From assembly GCF_900258045.1 (NCBI RefSeq), contig NZ_OGVD01000001.1, positions 167,001 through 231,000 on the forward strand: a DNA stretch of 64,000 nt, given 5' to 3'. The position numbers and the translations under genes were made by a program. Shown here one piece after another: positions 1 through 8,463 of the stretch. Within the stretch, counting starts at the first letter, position 1. Each line of letters begins with the position of its first letter. The DNA is from Sphingorhabdus sp. EL138. Its GTDB lineage: Bacteria > Pseudomonadota > Alphaproteobacteria > Sphingomonadales > Sphingomonadaceae. The notes beneath the pieces are model-generated. The model was not told the origin of the DNA and made no database searches. It saw only the letters and a list, made by a program, of their open reading frames with translations.

Positions 1-350
1 CATAGTCCGCTTAACAGCTCACCATGCATATGAACCAGTCGCTGTGATCCCGCGCGGTCATGCAGGTCATCGACATTTTGTGTCACCACCAAAAGGTCAC
101 CGCCCCAGTTTGCATCCAGCTTGGCCAGCGCCTTATGGGCGGCATTGGGATTCACGGTCTGCAATTTACTGCGCCGCTCGTCGTAAAATTTCTGGACCAG
201 CGCTGGATCCCGGTGAAACGCCTCTGGCGTCGCGACATCTTCAACCCGGTGTCCTTCCCAAAGGCCATCGGGTCCACGAAAGGTTGCGACGCCGCTTTCG
301 GCGCTAATCCCCGCACCGGTCAGAATGACAATATTGTTTATTTCGCGCAT
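1..350 (-). CDS. cobB: NAD-dependent protein deacylase (sirtuin), 3' end outside window
   Basis: The reading frame starts at an ATG at 350-348 and runs off the left edge, so only the first 116 residues are visible. The NAD-binding signature GAGISAESG lies at residues 12-20. TQNVDDLH follows near residue 90 and an MHGEL motif, with the catalytic-type His, near the cut end. These are the Sir2 landmarks in the right order. Sirtuins remove acetyl or succinyl groups from protein lysines in the cytoplasm using NAD. The zinc-binding part lies outside the window and cannot be checked. The gene is divergent from dapB, with a palindromic repeat between them. Confidence 0.9.
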   Translation of the reverse strand, partial: MREINNIVILTGAGISAESGVATFRGPDGLWEGHRVEDVATPEAFHRDPALVQKFYDERRSKLQTVNPNAAHKALAKLDANWGGDLLVVTQNVDDLHDRAGSQRLVHMHGELLSGL

Positions 351-363
351 TATTTCTTCTCTT

Positions 364-451
364 CGTCACCCTGAACTTGTTTCAGGGTCCCCTTATCCAC
401 TAAGACAGCTGTTTGACGCAAAGCAGATGCTGAAACAAGTTCAGCATGACG
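364..451. repeat. Composite palindromic intergenic repeat
   Basis: Two arms of about 26 bases (364-390 and 424-451) are inverted copies of each other with roughly four mismatches. Each arm is itself a small hairpin built on CTGAACTTGTTTCAG. Hence the unit can fold as two small hairpins or one long one. It fills the gap between the divergent sirtuin and dapB genes and ends about 20 bases before the dapB start. I recall similar CTGAAnnnnTTTCAG palindromes as dispersed repeats in sphingomonad genomes, but I did not notice a second copy in this window. Confidence 0.75.
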
Positions 452-469
452 AATGTGGGGTGGGAAGTT

Positions 470-1204
470 ATGACATCAATCGGGATTATCGGCAGTCAGG
501 GCCGGATGGGCCATGCCCTTGTGAATGCCATTGGCGAGCAGGAAGAGCTCAGTCACGCCGGCGGCGTAGATCAGGATGACGATTTTGCCGCACTGCTTGC
601 GCAGAGCGATGTGCTGGTCGATTTCTCGGTTCCCGATGGCCTGAGCAATCGCCTTGACCTGTGCGCAGCGGCCGGCAAACCGATGCTGGTTGGTACCACC
701 GGTCTTGAACCCGCGCACCACCTGTCGATTGATGCAGCTGCGAAGACTGTTCCCGTGCTGCAGACCGGCAATACCTCACTGGGCGTCAATATGCTGGCGG
801 CCCTGGTGAAAGAGGCTGCGGCACGCCTGGGCGATGACTGGGACATTGAAATTGTTGAAATGCATCACCGGCATAAAGTCGATGCGCCATCCGGCACCGC
901 GATCCTGCTCGGTGAAGCAGCTGCCAAGGGGCGCGGGGTTGATCTGAACGATCATAGCGAGCGCGGCCGGGACGGGCAGACCGGCGCCCGGGCCAAAGGG
1001 GCTATCGGCTTTGCATCGCTGCGCGGTGGATCGGTCGCCGGCGACCATCAGGTAATTTTGGCAACCGATGAAGAACGCATCGAACTGGGCCATCGCGCCG
1101 AAAACCGGATGATCTTTGCACGCGGCGCGGTAAAGGCGGCGCTATGGCTGACGCAGCAGCAACCAGGCCGCTATGACATGACCGATATGCTCGGTCTCGA
1201 CTGA
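470..1204 (+). CDS. dapB: 4-hydroxy-tetrahydrodipicolinate reductase
   Basis: DapB reduces the dihydrodipicolinate precursor with NAD(P)H in the diaminopimelate/lysine pathway, feeding lysine and peptidoglycan synthesis in the cytoplasm. The dinucleotide-binding motif GSQGRMG is at residues 8-14. The catalytic-loop signature EMHHRHKVDAPSGTA, with the His/Lys pair used in catalysis and substrate binding, is in the middle of the protein. I chose the ATG at 470 rather than the in-frame ATG at 446 because the protein then begins directly with the beta strand of the Rossmann fold; the longer form would reach back into the palindromic repeat. At 244 residues it is shorter than the E. coli enzyme, as I expect for this lineage. 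It is followed by an M48 protease and nth. Confidence 0.95.
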   Translation: MTSIGIIGSQGRMGHALVNAIGEQEELSHAGGVDQDDDFAALLAQSDVLVDFSVPDGLSNRLDLCAAAGKPMLVGTTGLEPAHHLSIDAAAKTVPVLQTGNTSLGVNMLAALVKEAAARLGDDWDIEIVEMHHRHKVDAPSGTAILLGEAAAKGRGVDLNDHSERGRDGQTGARAKGAIGFASLRGGSVAGDHQVILATDEERIELGHRAENRMIFARGAVKAALWLTQQQPGRYDMTDMLGLD

Positions 1205-1241
1205 CGGAGTTGGCAGCATTGAATATCGGGAGGGAGACATA

Positions 1242-2438
1242 ATGACAGCATTTAATCCGGAGGCGGCAACCGGCACCTATATTGATGGCCTCGGCGCAGA
1301 CGCGCTGGCCAAGGCCGCCGACTATACCATCGGCAATCACTGGTTGCTGCTTTGGGGCCTGCTGGTTTCCGCGCTGGTCACATGGATCATCGTCCGTACC
1401 GGCCTGCTCGACCGGCTGGCTGGTAAGTTATCGGCGCGCGGCTTTGTTGTCCGTACCTGGATCATCTGCGCCGTCTTTTTCCTGATCTCGACAATATTAA
1501 CGCTACCCTGGACGCTTTATACCGATCATTTCCGGCAACATGCCTATGATCTGTCGAGCCAGCCACTTGGCGATTTTCTTATGCAGGGTGGTATTTCGCT
1601 CATCATGTCCGCTATTTTTGGCGGCCTGTTCTTCCTTGGTATCTATGCCCTGATCCGAAAGACCGGGCGGCGCTGGTGGGTCTGGTCCGGCGGCTTGGCG
1701 GCAGCAACCATACTTGCTTTGCTGCTACTGGGACCGGTCCTGATAGAGCCTTTGTTCAACGAATATAAACCGCTGCCCGATGGCGAAGTGAAAACCGCGT
1801 TGGTGGCCATGGCGGAGGAAGCCGGCATTTCGGAAGACCGCATCTTTGTCTATGATGGTTCCCGCCAGTCGGAGAATTTCACCGCCAATGTGTCTGGCAT
1901 AGGCGGCTCGGCGCGCATTGCCATTTCTGACGTCGCGCTCACATCCGCTTCCCTTGATGAAGTCAAGGCGGTCACCGGTCATGAGATCGGCCATTATGTC
2001 CTCGGCCATGTCTGGCGCTACGCCATCATATTTCCGCTGCTTGCCATTGCGCTCTTTTTCCTCGCCGACCGGCTCTATCTACGCTTTGCAAAGCTGTTCG
2101 GCAGCGATGCGGAAATTGGCGATCCACGCGGTCTTCCAGTGCTGATTTTCATTGTTTCGCTATTTTCGCTTCTGGTCCAGCCGATTACCAATGCGCTCAC
2201 CCGCAGCGGCGAGCGTGAGGCTGATGCCTATTCGCTCGAAACTGCGCAGCTTCCCGATGCGCTGGCCAGTGCGCTCGTAAAGACTGCCGAATATCGCTAC
2301 GCCCGCCCGCATCCAGTGCAGGAGATGATCTTCTATACCCATCCATCGGTCGAGAAACGCGTGTGTAACGCGATGGAATGGAAAGCGGCGAACATGGCCC
2401 GCACTAAGTCAGCGGCAGAAACGCAAAGCACGCCATGA
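1242..2438 (+). CDS. M48 family membrane metalloprotease (Ste24/CAAX-protease type)
   Basis: Several hydrophobic spans in the N-terminal half precede the zinc-protease motif HEIGH at residues 247-251. The third ligand is a Glu near residue 326 in an EREADAY motif. This order of an N-terminal multi-span region followed by HExxH and ExxxD is that of Ste24/CAAX prenyl protease 1 homologues in peptidase family M48. In bacteria these proteins act in the inner membrane, probably in protein quality control; the native substrate is unknown. The start at 1242 has a good ribosome site (GGGAGG). The stop codon overlaps the start of nth by four bases, so the two are translationally coupled. Confidence 0.9.
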   Translation: MTAFNPEAATGTYIDGLGADALAKAADYTIGNHWLLLWGLLVSALVTWIIVRTGLLDRLAGKLSARGFVVRTWIICAVFFLISTILTLPWTLYTDHFRQHAYDLSSQPLGDFLMQGGISLIMSAIFGGLFFLGIYALIRKTGRRWWVWSGGLAAATILALLLLGPVLIEPLFNEYKPLPDGEVKTALVAMAEEAGISEDRIFVYDGSRQSENFTANVSGIGGSARIAISDVALTSASLDEVKAVTGHEIGHYVLGHVWRYAIIFPLLAIALFFLADRLYLRFAKLFGSDAEIGDPRGLPVLIFIVSLFSLLVQPITNALTRSGEREADAYSLETAQLPDALASALVKTAEYRYARPHPVQEMIFYTHPSVEKRVCNAMEWKAANMARTKSAAETQSTP

Positions 2439-3073
2439 AAAAAGACGATATCTTCGAATTTTATTCACGGCTGGCGGCGGATAACCCGTCGCCGGAGACA
2501 GAGCTGAACTACGGTAACGTCTATCAACTGGTGGTCGCGGTGGCCCTGTCGGCGCAATCCACCGATATTGGCGTGAACAAGGCGACGCGGCTATTGTTTG
2601 AACAGGTCAAGACGCCAGGGCAGATGGTCGATCTGGGTCTTGATGGCCTGAAAGAGCATATCAAGACGATCGGGCTTTATAATACCAAAGCGAAAAACGT
2701 TATCGCGCTGTCCGAGTTGCTGATCGCCGACTATGGCGGAGAGGTACCAGCGGATCGGGATGAGTTGACCAAGTTGCCCGGCGTGGGGCGCAAGACCGCC
2801 AATGTCGTCATGAACTGCGCCTTTGGTGCCGAGACGTTTGCTGTCGATACTCATATTTTCCGGGTCGGCAATCGCACCGGACTGGCGCCGGGCAAAACCG
2901 TATTGGCCGTCGAGAAAAAGCTTGAAAAGCAAACCCCGAGTCCATTCCGCGTCCATGCCCATCATTGGCTGATCCTGCACGGCCGCTATATCTGCAAGGC
3001 ACGCAAACCGGAATGCTGGCGCTGTCCGGTTATCGACCTGTGCCGCTTCAAAAAGAAAACGCCCGCTCCCTGA
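2435..3073 (+). CDS. nth: Endonuclease III
   Basis: DNA glycosylase/AP lyase that removes oxidised pyrimidines in base excision repair. The helix-hairpin-helix is LPGVGRKTANVV (residues 114-125), with the catalytic Lys at 120 and the catalytic Asp at 138. The [4Fe-4S] cysteines are at 187, 194, 197 and 203 with C-X6-C-X2-C-X5-C spacing. As I recall them, these positions equal those of the E. coli enzyme, which strongly supports both the identification and the start. The ATG overlaps the stop of the M48 gene (ATGA). Confidence 0.97.
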   Translation: MKKDDIFEFYSRLAADNPSPETELNYGNVYQLVVAVALSAQSTDIGVNKATRLLFEQVKTPGQMVDLGLDGLKEHIKTIGLYNTKAKNVIALSELLIADYGGEVPADRDELTKLPGVGRKTANVVMNCAFGAETFAVDTHIFRVGNRTGLAPGKTVLAVEKKLEKQTPSPFRVHAHHWLILHGRYICKARKPECWRCPVIDLCRFKKKTPAP

Positions 3074-3182
3074 TCGAAACGGCCTGACCCGTCCATGGCG
3101 CAGACTACCGTTCAGCTTTCAGAAACCCTGAGAGGCGTATTTTTTCCGAGATGGGTCAATTTTGAATATTAGGAGAAATCTA

Positions 3183-3599
3183 ATGAAACTATTAGTTCCG
3201 GCCCTGATCGGTGCCGCCCTAACCGTCGCTGGAGCCGCTTATGCAGGCGAGAAGCGGTCGAAAGACGATAAATTCATCATCGAGAAAGTCGGCGAACCCA
3301 AAAGCTGCATCATCCGGTCCCAGATTCGCTCTACCGATGTCATTGATGACCGGACGATCGATTTCAAAATGCGCAACGGCGATATCTATCGCAACACCCT
3401 GCCCAACAAATGCAGCGGACTGCGTTTTGAGGAGGCCTTTTCCTATCGCACGTCCACCAACCGGCTGTGCAACGTCGATATCATCCGCGTGCTGGACAGC
3501 ACCGCCGGACGTATAGAGACCCGCAGTGCCTGTGGTTTGGGGAAATTTCAGGAAATCACCAAGACCAAGCGCGAAAAGGTGGAAAAGAACGAAAGCTGA
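3183..3599 (+). CDS. Small secreted protein of unknown function (possibly DUF6491 type), paralogue of the gene at 10365
   Basis: 138 residues with a clear Sec signal peptide (MKLLVPALIGAALTVAG, cleaved near AYA-G). The start at 3183 is set by AGGAGAAA at 3171-3178; an in-frame TTG at 3162 has no such site. The mature part carries two conserved cysteines in the contexts CIIRSQIRSTDVID and LCNVDIIRVLDS. The lipoprotein at 10365-10757 shares RST-VID, an LC--DI-R-LDS motif and a G-x-F motif near the end, so the two are members of one family. I believe this resembles DUF6491, but that is from memory. No function is known. It stands alone, followed by a tRNA gene. Confidence 0.8.
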   Translation: MKLLVPALIGAALTVAGAAYAGEKRSKDDKFIIEKVGEPKSCIIRSQIRSTDVIDDRTIDFKMRNGDIYRNTLPNKCSGLRFEEAFSYRTSTNRLCNVDIIRVLDSTAGRIETRSACGLGKFQEITKTKREKVEKNES

Positions 3600-3679
3600 A
3601 ATAGCGCTGTTTCTGCAAAATTAGTGATTGGCAAAGCGGCCCGCCCGCTGCTAAGCGCTCTGTCGGTATCTGATACCCG

Positions 3680-3756
<77 letters not shown>

Positions 3757-4048
3757 GGTTTTTCTATATATTTTTATATTGTTGGTATTTCCCGGCCATC
3801 ATCTGGTCGCTCAGCGTGATATTCTCTAGGGCTGCCGGAGCGGGGCCTTTGAGGATCGAAACAGACAGAGAGATATGATCGACCATATGGGTTGCCAGAA
3901 GCGAACCGCCTAGCCTAGCGCCCGGATCCAGCCCGAGGCAAATCCGGATCGTCAGACCGTCGTCATCTGAAACAGAGCAACGGTCCAAAAACTTTGGATT
4001 CAATCACTTTAAAATGCGGGCGCCCAGATTCAGGCGCCCGCCGGAAAC
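3757..4048. other. Intergenic stretch after tRNA-Arg, no convincing gene
   Basis: About 290 bases between the tRNA and the stop of the LCCL-domain gene. The first 25 bases are AT-rich. A 79-codon minus-strand frame (4003-3764) can be read, and one part, MVDHISLSVS, resembles the first strand of glyoxalase/VOC proteins, but the rest does not follow that fold and no ribosome site is visible. It may be a degenerate gene remnant or chance. Confidence 0.4.
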
Positions 4049-4624
4049 TCAGTTGACAAATACCAGAGTGCGAATTCCGCTGCTTCCGGGCTTTGTTGTG
4101 ATCCCGTTGCGTGTGCTGCCTTTCAGTTTCACGCTGCCCGCCTCCATGCGCAGGGTCACGTTGCCACCGCCAAAGTCGATCTTGCCCGCATGGACCGCGG
4201 CCCGGCAGATCAGAGTGTGGAAGGCATATCGGTCGATCCCGCTGAAGCGGCGCGGCGTCAGGCGGTCCGGTGCAGGCGGGCAATAAAACTTGAAACTATG
4301 CCCGGTCTTGTGGCGATCAGCGAGTCCGGTCGCGGTAAATTTGGTGTCCCAGTCGACGTGATGCGCATCGCTGGCCGGAGCCTCACCCAGGCCGCGCTTG
4401 CCCCCTGCTGCCGCGACCTCAGCCTCGCCGCCCGACCGGTTCGCGCTACCGATATCGGGCACATCAAGTTTTTCGCGCGCGGTCGATTTGACCTTCGCTT
4501 CGACGGCCTTTTTCAGGCCATCGAGAGGCCCAGCCTGTGCTGGTGCCGCCAACGTAAGTGATGCGACAGTCATCGCCAGAATCGTTGTTGGTCGCATGTC
4601 GTGATTGAAGAGTGCCTTCGTCAT
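4049..4624 (-). CDS. Secreted LCCL-domain protein
   Basis: 191 residues. An N-terminal signal peptide (…ILAMTVASLTLAAPAQA) is followed by a low-complexity linker and a C-terminal domain of about 100 residues. That domain has the LCCL hallmarks: FYCPP near its start, then ICRAAVHAGKI, a GGNVTL turn, and a GSTRNGITT motif near the end. LCCL domains are known from animal coagulation-factor-like and lung proteins and occur in some bacteria; a ligand-binding or adhesive role outside the cytoplasm is assumed, not shown. The start at 4624 is preceded by GGAATAGGTT; a second ATG nine codons in would also give a good signal peptide. Confidence 0.75.
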   Translation of the reverse strand: MTKALFNHDMRPTTILAMTVASLTLAAPAQAGPLDGLKKAVEAKVKSTAREKLDVPDIGSANRSGGEAEVAAAGGKRGLGEAPASDAHHVDWDTKFTATGLADRHKTGHSFKFYCPPAPDRLTPRRFSGIDRYAFHTLICRAAVHAGKIDFGGGNVTLRMEAGSVKLKGSTRNGITTKPGSSGIRTLVFVN

Positions 4625-4845
4625 AACCTATTCCTTTTTCAATGTTTCTCAAAGTTTTCGAAGCAATTTAGAACCTGATCGCCAACGCCAACGGGTAGGT
4701 GCGACCCAGATTGAATACCGACTATTTTACCGGTTGGCTCACACAAGCAGAACCCGCATCGCCACAGGCGTACTATGCAAAAAAGCCTAAGAACCACTTT
4801 GAACTTTGCCCGTAGGTTTGAAGCGGCTCCTGATCAGTTTCCTTG

Positions 4846-5301
4846 TCAAGAGTCTTGATATCTGGGGTCCAGCCCTTCTCCCCAAGAGCCCATCCATTCA
4901 CTAAACTGTTCGGCTACTCCGGGATCGTAAACGTCAATCATTCGAGTGATTAACCCGTCTTCATATGAAGCGATTTCCCACAATCCACTTTCGATAGGAG
5001 GGGAATCATCTCTTGCGAACCTGACAACACTGTGCACCAGCACCTTGTTCCCTTCTTGCGCGATCATATAATCGCCTACATTTATTTCTCTTTTGCATAA
5101 CTTATCGAAACCGTCGGTCGCGCGCTTCAAACCAGAGATGAAATTGTCAATTCCCCGGACCTCACAGTGGAAAGATATATTCGAAACTTCGTAAATGACA
5201 TTTTCCGCGAAGAACGGGCGAAGATTCTGCCAATTGCCACTTTCATATGCAGTCTCAAACATCTCTCTTTGTTCCATAAATTTTTCAATCAGACTCATCA
5301 T
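4846..5301 (-). CDS. NTF2-like / SnoaL-like fold protein
   Basis: 151 residues, start chosen at 5301 (ATGATG preceded by GGGAG). The N-terminal helix, then FAENVIYEVSNISFHCEVRGIDNFISGL and the later strands ending in LITRMIDVYD, follow the pattern of the nuclear transport factor 2-like superfamily (SnoaL, ketosteroid isomerase, small polyketide cyclases). Such proteins bind small hydrophobic molecules or act as isomerases or hydrolases; the substrate here is unknown. It is divergent from a TetR-family gene, and the shared promoter holds two palindromic boxes. Codon use and GC are visibly lower than in neighbouring genes, which suggests acquisition. Confidence 0.75.
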   Translation of the reverse strand: MMSLIEKFMEQREMFETAYESGNWQNLRPFFAENVIYEVSNISFHCEVRGIDNFISGLKRATDGFDKLCKREINVGDYMIAQEGNKVLVHSVVRFARDDSPPIESGLWEIASYEDGLITRMIDVYDPGVAEQFSEWMGSWGEGLDPRYQDS

Positions 5302-5343
5302 TCTACTCCCAAAATTGATGTTGAGTAACGACCTGCGTTCCTT

Positions 5344-5361
5344 ACATTGACATATCAAGGT
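5344..5361. promoter_or_regulatory. Palindromic operator box 1 (likely TetR site)
   Basis: ACATTGA-CATA-TCAAGGT: seven-base inverted arms with one mismatch. It lies in the gap between the divergent NTF2-like and TetR genes. The second box starts 29 bases further on and is nearly the same sequence in inverse orientation. It is inferred to be an operator for the adjacent TetR protein. Confidence 0.6.
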
Positions 5362-5372
5362 AATAAAAGACT

Positions 5373-5390
5373 ACATTGATATGTCAATGT
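5373..5390. promoter_or_regulatory. Palindromic operator box 2 (likely TetR autoregulation site)
   Basis: ACATTGA-TATG-TCAATGT: perfect seven-base arms around four bases, ending 21 bases before the TetR start codon at 5412. With box 1 it forms a larger inverted repeat (17 identical bases, 5342-5358 against 5376-5392). The position suits repression of both divergent genes. Confidence 0.65.
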
Positions 5391-5411
5391 AAATATTCTA
5401 TGGAGATGCTT

Positions 5412-6008
5412 ATGATCATTGAATCCACGAAAAGAGTGCGTCGAACACCTGCGGATGCGCGCAAGCACATTCTATTCAGTGCGGAAAAGATCATGATTGA
5501 ACGCGGCATCAAATCTGTCCAAGTGCGCGCCGTTGCACGTGCCGCCGGGATGACTGACGCAGGTATAAACCATCACTTCGGATCTCTGGAAGGCTTACTG
5601 GAAGCTCTTTTGAGTGAGGGAGCTCAAAAAGTACGAAAAGCTGTCGATCAGATTGTTTTAGACTGGGTGCAATCAACTCCCAACATCAGTGCCCTAGTTG
5701 ACGCTATCAGCGGCTTGTATAAAGACGGTTACGCGGAACTTGCCGTGCATCTGCATAAGTCTGGTTGGCAAGAACGGGGCTCGGCATTGTTGGATCCGGT
5801 AGTAGAACCTCTATTGTCGATCAACTCCAACCCCAGAACAACTGAAACCGACATTCGTGTGGCCTTGGCTTCTTTACACTTATGGCTCGCCTTTGACCCG
5901 CTCTACGGAAGCGAGTTCAGACGGAGTGTGGGCTTGTACAGCGAATCCGATCAGGCGCTTCAATCGGAATGGTGGACGAATGTGTTAGCGGAAATGCTAA
6001 CGGAATGA
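5412..6008 (+). CDS. TetR/AcrR family transcriptional regulator
   Basis: 198 residues. The N-terminal DNA-binding domain shows the TetR helix-turn-helix pattern VQVRAVARAAGMTDAGINHHFGS and a following LLEALL helix. The C-terminal domain is diverged, as usual for the effector-binding part of this family. The start at 5412 has GGAG six bases upstream; ATGs at 5400 and 5406 are alternatives. It is divergent from the NTF2-like gene and most likely represses both through the two boxes between them. The inducer is unknown, perhaps a hydrophobic compound handled by the neighbour. Its base composition is lower in GC than the flanks. Confidence 0.88.
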   Translation: MIIESTKRVRRTPADARKHILFSAEKIMIERGIKSVQVRAVARAAGMTDAGINHHFGSLEGLLEALLSEGAQKVRKAVDQIVLDWVQSTPNISALVDAISGLYKDGYAELAVHLHKSGWQERGSALLDPVVEPLLSINSNPRTTETDIRVALASLHLWLAFDPLYGSEFRRSVGLYSESDQALQSEWWTNVLAEMLTE

Positions 6009-6030
6009 GCGATCAATGGTCTGCGGTGAC

Positions 6031-8463
6031 CTAAAATTTGAAATCAAAACCGATGCGAACAGTGCGCGGGCGCAAAGGCGTAAGTTGATCCGCAAAAGGC
6101 AATGTGAAGGGAGAGCCTAGACCAAAGCGATTACCCCTGACATTGAAGATGTTGCTGGCCTCCAGCCAGACCGTTCGCGGCCCCAGATCAAGGCTGGCAG
6201 ACAGGCCGGTGTCCACGACATCACCTTGTTCCACGCCCAGTACCGGACCGATACCAAGCCGCGACTTACCAGTGTACCTGGCCCAGGCAGCGAGCGACAG
6301 GTCCGCCTCCTCCGACAGTCTGGTCGCGTAGCTAAGCCCCAGCCGTCCTGAAAAATCAGCGACATTGGGCAGATTGTCACTATCTGCGATCACCGTGCCA
6401 GCGGGAAGGTCGGCGACAAGCAGAAACTCCGGATCACCGACGAATATTGTCTCGGCGGGTTGGGTCAAACGGCTGTCTGCCCAGATGGCCGATGCTTCAA
6501 TCGACAGGCCGGGCAGCGGCCGCCAACTGGCCGATGCATCAATCGTCCAGATCCGCCCGGTCCCGATATTCTCCGTCACGGGAAGGCCGTCATTGTCGAT
6601 CAGGTCAGCCTGAATATCATTCCATCTGGTATGGGCCAGTGTAATCCCGGCATCAAATCCGGTTTCGCCGCCACTGGTGTAAGACAATCCACCTTCTATC
6701 GCCGCAACCTCATCATTGAAAAAGCGCTGCACCATGTCATCACGCACCGCAATGCCGCCTGCTCGAAAACCTTCCTGATAGCGGACATGGCCGGCCAGGC
6801 CGTCGGCCAGCCGATAGCGCACACCAACCGACGGCAGAAATGCCGTCTGGTTTCGCTTCGCTTCGTCACTGGCAGCAATCCGGAAACCGGCCGGTGCATC
6901 AAGGGTCCTGCCCATCGTCCAGACGTGACTGACACGTCCGCCGGCGTTGACCATCAGGCGATTTGACAAGGGCCAGACGATTTCACCAAAGCCGGTAACC
7001 TCATTCACTTCATTTTCTATGCCGCCAATATTGGTTGTGAGAAAACCACCTTCGCGAGCACGCCGAATCTGGTAACGGTTGTTCACCAGGCTTGTGCCGA
7101 CAAACCAGCTACCACCATTTTCCAGCGACTTTGACAACCGGGTTTCAGACGTGAACAGCTTGATTTTCCCGCGTTGACGGAAAAGCGAGGGGATGGCCGG
7201 AAAAGGATCAATCCCCGGTAATGTCGTGTCAAAAGTCTCCGACACCCGCTGGTCGGCATAGCTGACCTCGGACAGGAACTCCAGATCGTCCCAATTTTTA
7301 CGAACGACCAGCTGCCCCAGAGCAAAGCGGTTGCGATAAGGTTGCGCAAAGGGTGCGGCGCGATCAAGATCATCGCCAAGCCGGTCGGCATATTGACTAT
7401 CCCGCCCGTCAATTTCCTGCGCTGCCGCCATCAGGTCAATCGACCAGCCCGCACCGGGATCAGCTCTGAGCATGAACCGGCCGCCTATCGTATCCACCTG
7501 GTTGACGTCATTCAAACGGCGCAACCGGTCATCGATATAACCGCCTTGACGACCGCCGTAGACAGAAGCGCGTATGCCGACGGATCCTGCGACTACCGGC
7601 AAGTTCAAGGTCGCATTTGCATCGACCGATGGATCGCCGTCCTGCGTCGCAGCCACGGCAATGGACGTCTTGCCGCTGACTTCATTCAGCTGCACAGCAT
7701 TGGGGATCAGGCGAATGACCCCGCCCAAGGTTCCGGCGCCAAAGCGGGTCCCTTGCGGCCCCTGATGAATTTCAATGGCGCTCAGATCAATCATCCGCAA
7801 ATCCGGATCCGGCGCGTTGTAGTTCAACCGGGCCTCACCCAGATATTGACCGGACACGGCCTGGTTCGGACCGTTGAAACTGGAATCGGCAATGCCCCGG
7901 ATGAAAAGACGGTTACGACCTGGTCCAAATTGTGTCGAACTAATCGTCGGTATGGTTTCAATCAATGCGTCAGTACCGCGCAACTCAGCCGCTGGACTCA
8001 TTTCATCCAGTGTCACCGTCTGGAGTATTCCTGGCTGGCCCAAGGCAATATCGCTGTCATTCAGCAGACCTGTAACCACAATATCAGGATTGATTACAGG
8101 TGGAAGAGCCGCTCCGATTCCGGCATTTCCGGGAGAAGCGGTCGCAGGGTTCGCACCTTTGCGCACACGCACGATCCGCCAGTGGCGATCATCAACCTGC
8201 TCCGGCCTGGTCCCGCTTCCCGCCAGTAACCGTGTCAGAGCTTGGCGAGAGGTCATCCGGCCCTTGATCGGCGGTACCTTTTTCGCACCCATTTGCGGGT
8301 CAGACAGTCCGATGCTGATCCCTGCCTGTTGGCCAAGCACAAAAATCGCAGAATCGAGACGACCTGCGGCAATATCTATTTCAACTTTACTGTCGGCATG
8401 AGCAGGAGCAGCAATGGCAACACCCAGCACAGCGGCCGGGATCAACTCACGGTACCGCATCAT
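6031..8463 (-). CDS. TonB-dependent outer-membrane transducer/receptor with STN domain (FecA type)
   Basis: 810 residues with a signal peptide (…AAVLGVAIAAPAHA). Residues about 25-100 form a secretin/TonB short N-terminal (STN) domain, the part that signals to a FecR anti-sigma factor. A plug domain follows (about 130-250, with …IRGIADSSFNGPNQ) and then a beta-barrel ending in an aromatic-terminated strand (RIGFDFKF). Such proteins import a ligand, often an iron chelate, across the outer membrane and report its presence inward. It overlaps the end of the FecR gene by about 17 bases, so it is the last gene of a sigma-anti-sigma-receptor operon. The ligand cannot be deduced: no siderophore or periplasmic transporter gene is nearby. 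Confidence 0.93.
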   Translation of the reverse strand: MMRYRELIPAAVLGVAIAAPAHADSKVEIDIAAGRLDSAIFVLGQQAGISIGLSDPQMGAKKVPPIKGRMTSRQALTRLLAGSGTRPEQVDDRHWRIVRVRKGANPATASPGNAGIGAALPPVINPDIVVTGLLNDSDIALGQPGILQTVTLDEMSPAAELRGTDALIETIPTISSTQFGPGRNRLFIRGIADSSFNGPNQAVSGQYLGEARLNYNAPDPDLRMIDLSAIEIHQGPQGTRFGAGTLGGVIRLIPNAVQLNEVSGKTSIAVAATQDGDPSVDANATLNLPVVAGSVGIRASVYGGRQGGYIDDRLRRLNDVNQVDTIGGRFMLRADPGAGWSIDLMAAAQEIDGRDSQYADRLGDDLDRAAPFAQPYRNRFALGQLVVRKNWDDLEFLSEVSYADQRVSETFDTTLPGIDPFPAIPSLFRQRGKIKLFTSETRLSKSLENGGSWFVGTSLVNNRYQIRRAREGGFLTTNIGGIENEVNEVTGFGEIVWPLSNRLMVNAGGRVSHVWTMGRTLDAPAGFRIAASDEAKRNQTAFLPSVGVRYRLADGLAGHVRYQEGFRAGGIAVRDDMVQRFFNDEVAAIEGGLSYTSGGETGFDAGITLAHTRWNDIQADLIDNDGLPVTENIGTGRIWTIDASASWRPLPGLSIEASAIWADSRLTQPAETIFVGDPEFLLVADLPAGTVIADSDNLPNVADFSGRLGLSYATRLSEEADLSLAAWARYTGKSRLGIGPVLGVEQGDVVDTGLSASLDLGPRTVWLEASNIFNVRGNRFGLGSPFTLPFADQLTPLRPRTVRIGFDFKF

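Noticed and set aside
3764-4003. 79-codon minus-strand frame after tRNA-Arg, partly resembling a VOC protein start
   Set aside because: The similarity covers only about ten residues, no ribosome site is present and the rest does not fit the fold.
7342-8229. 295-codon plus-strand frame opposite the STN-type receptor
   Set aside because: It lies wholly within a well-supported gene on the other strand and looks like the shadow of its codon bias.
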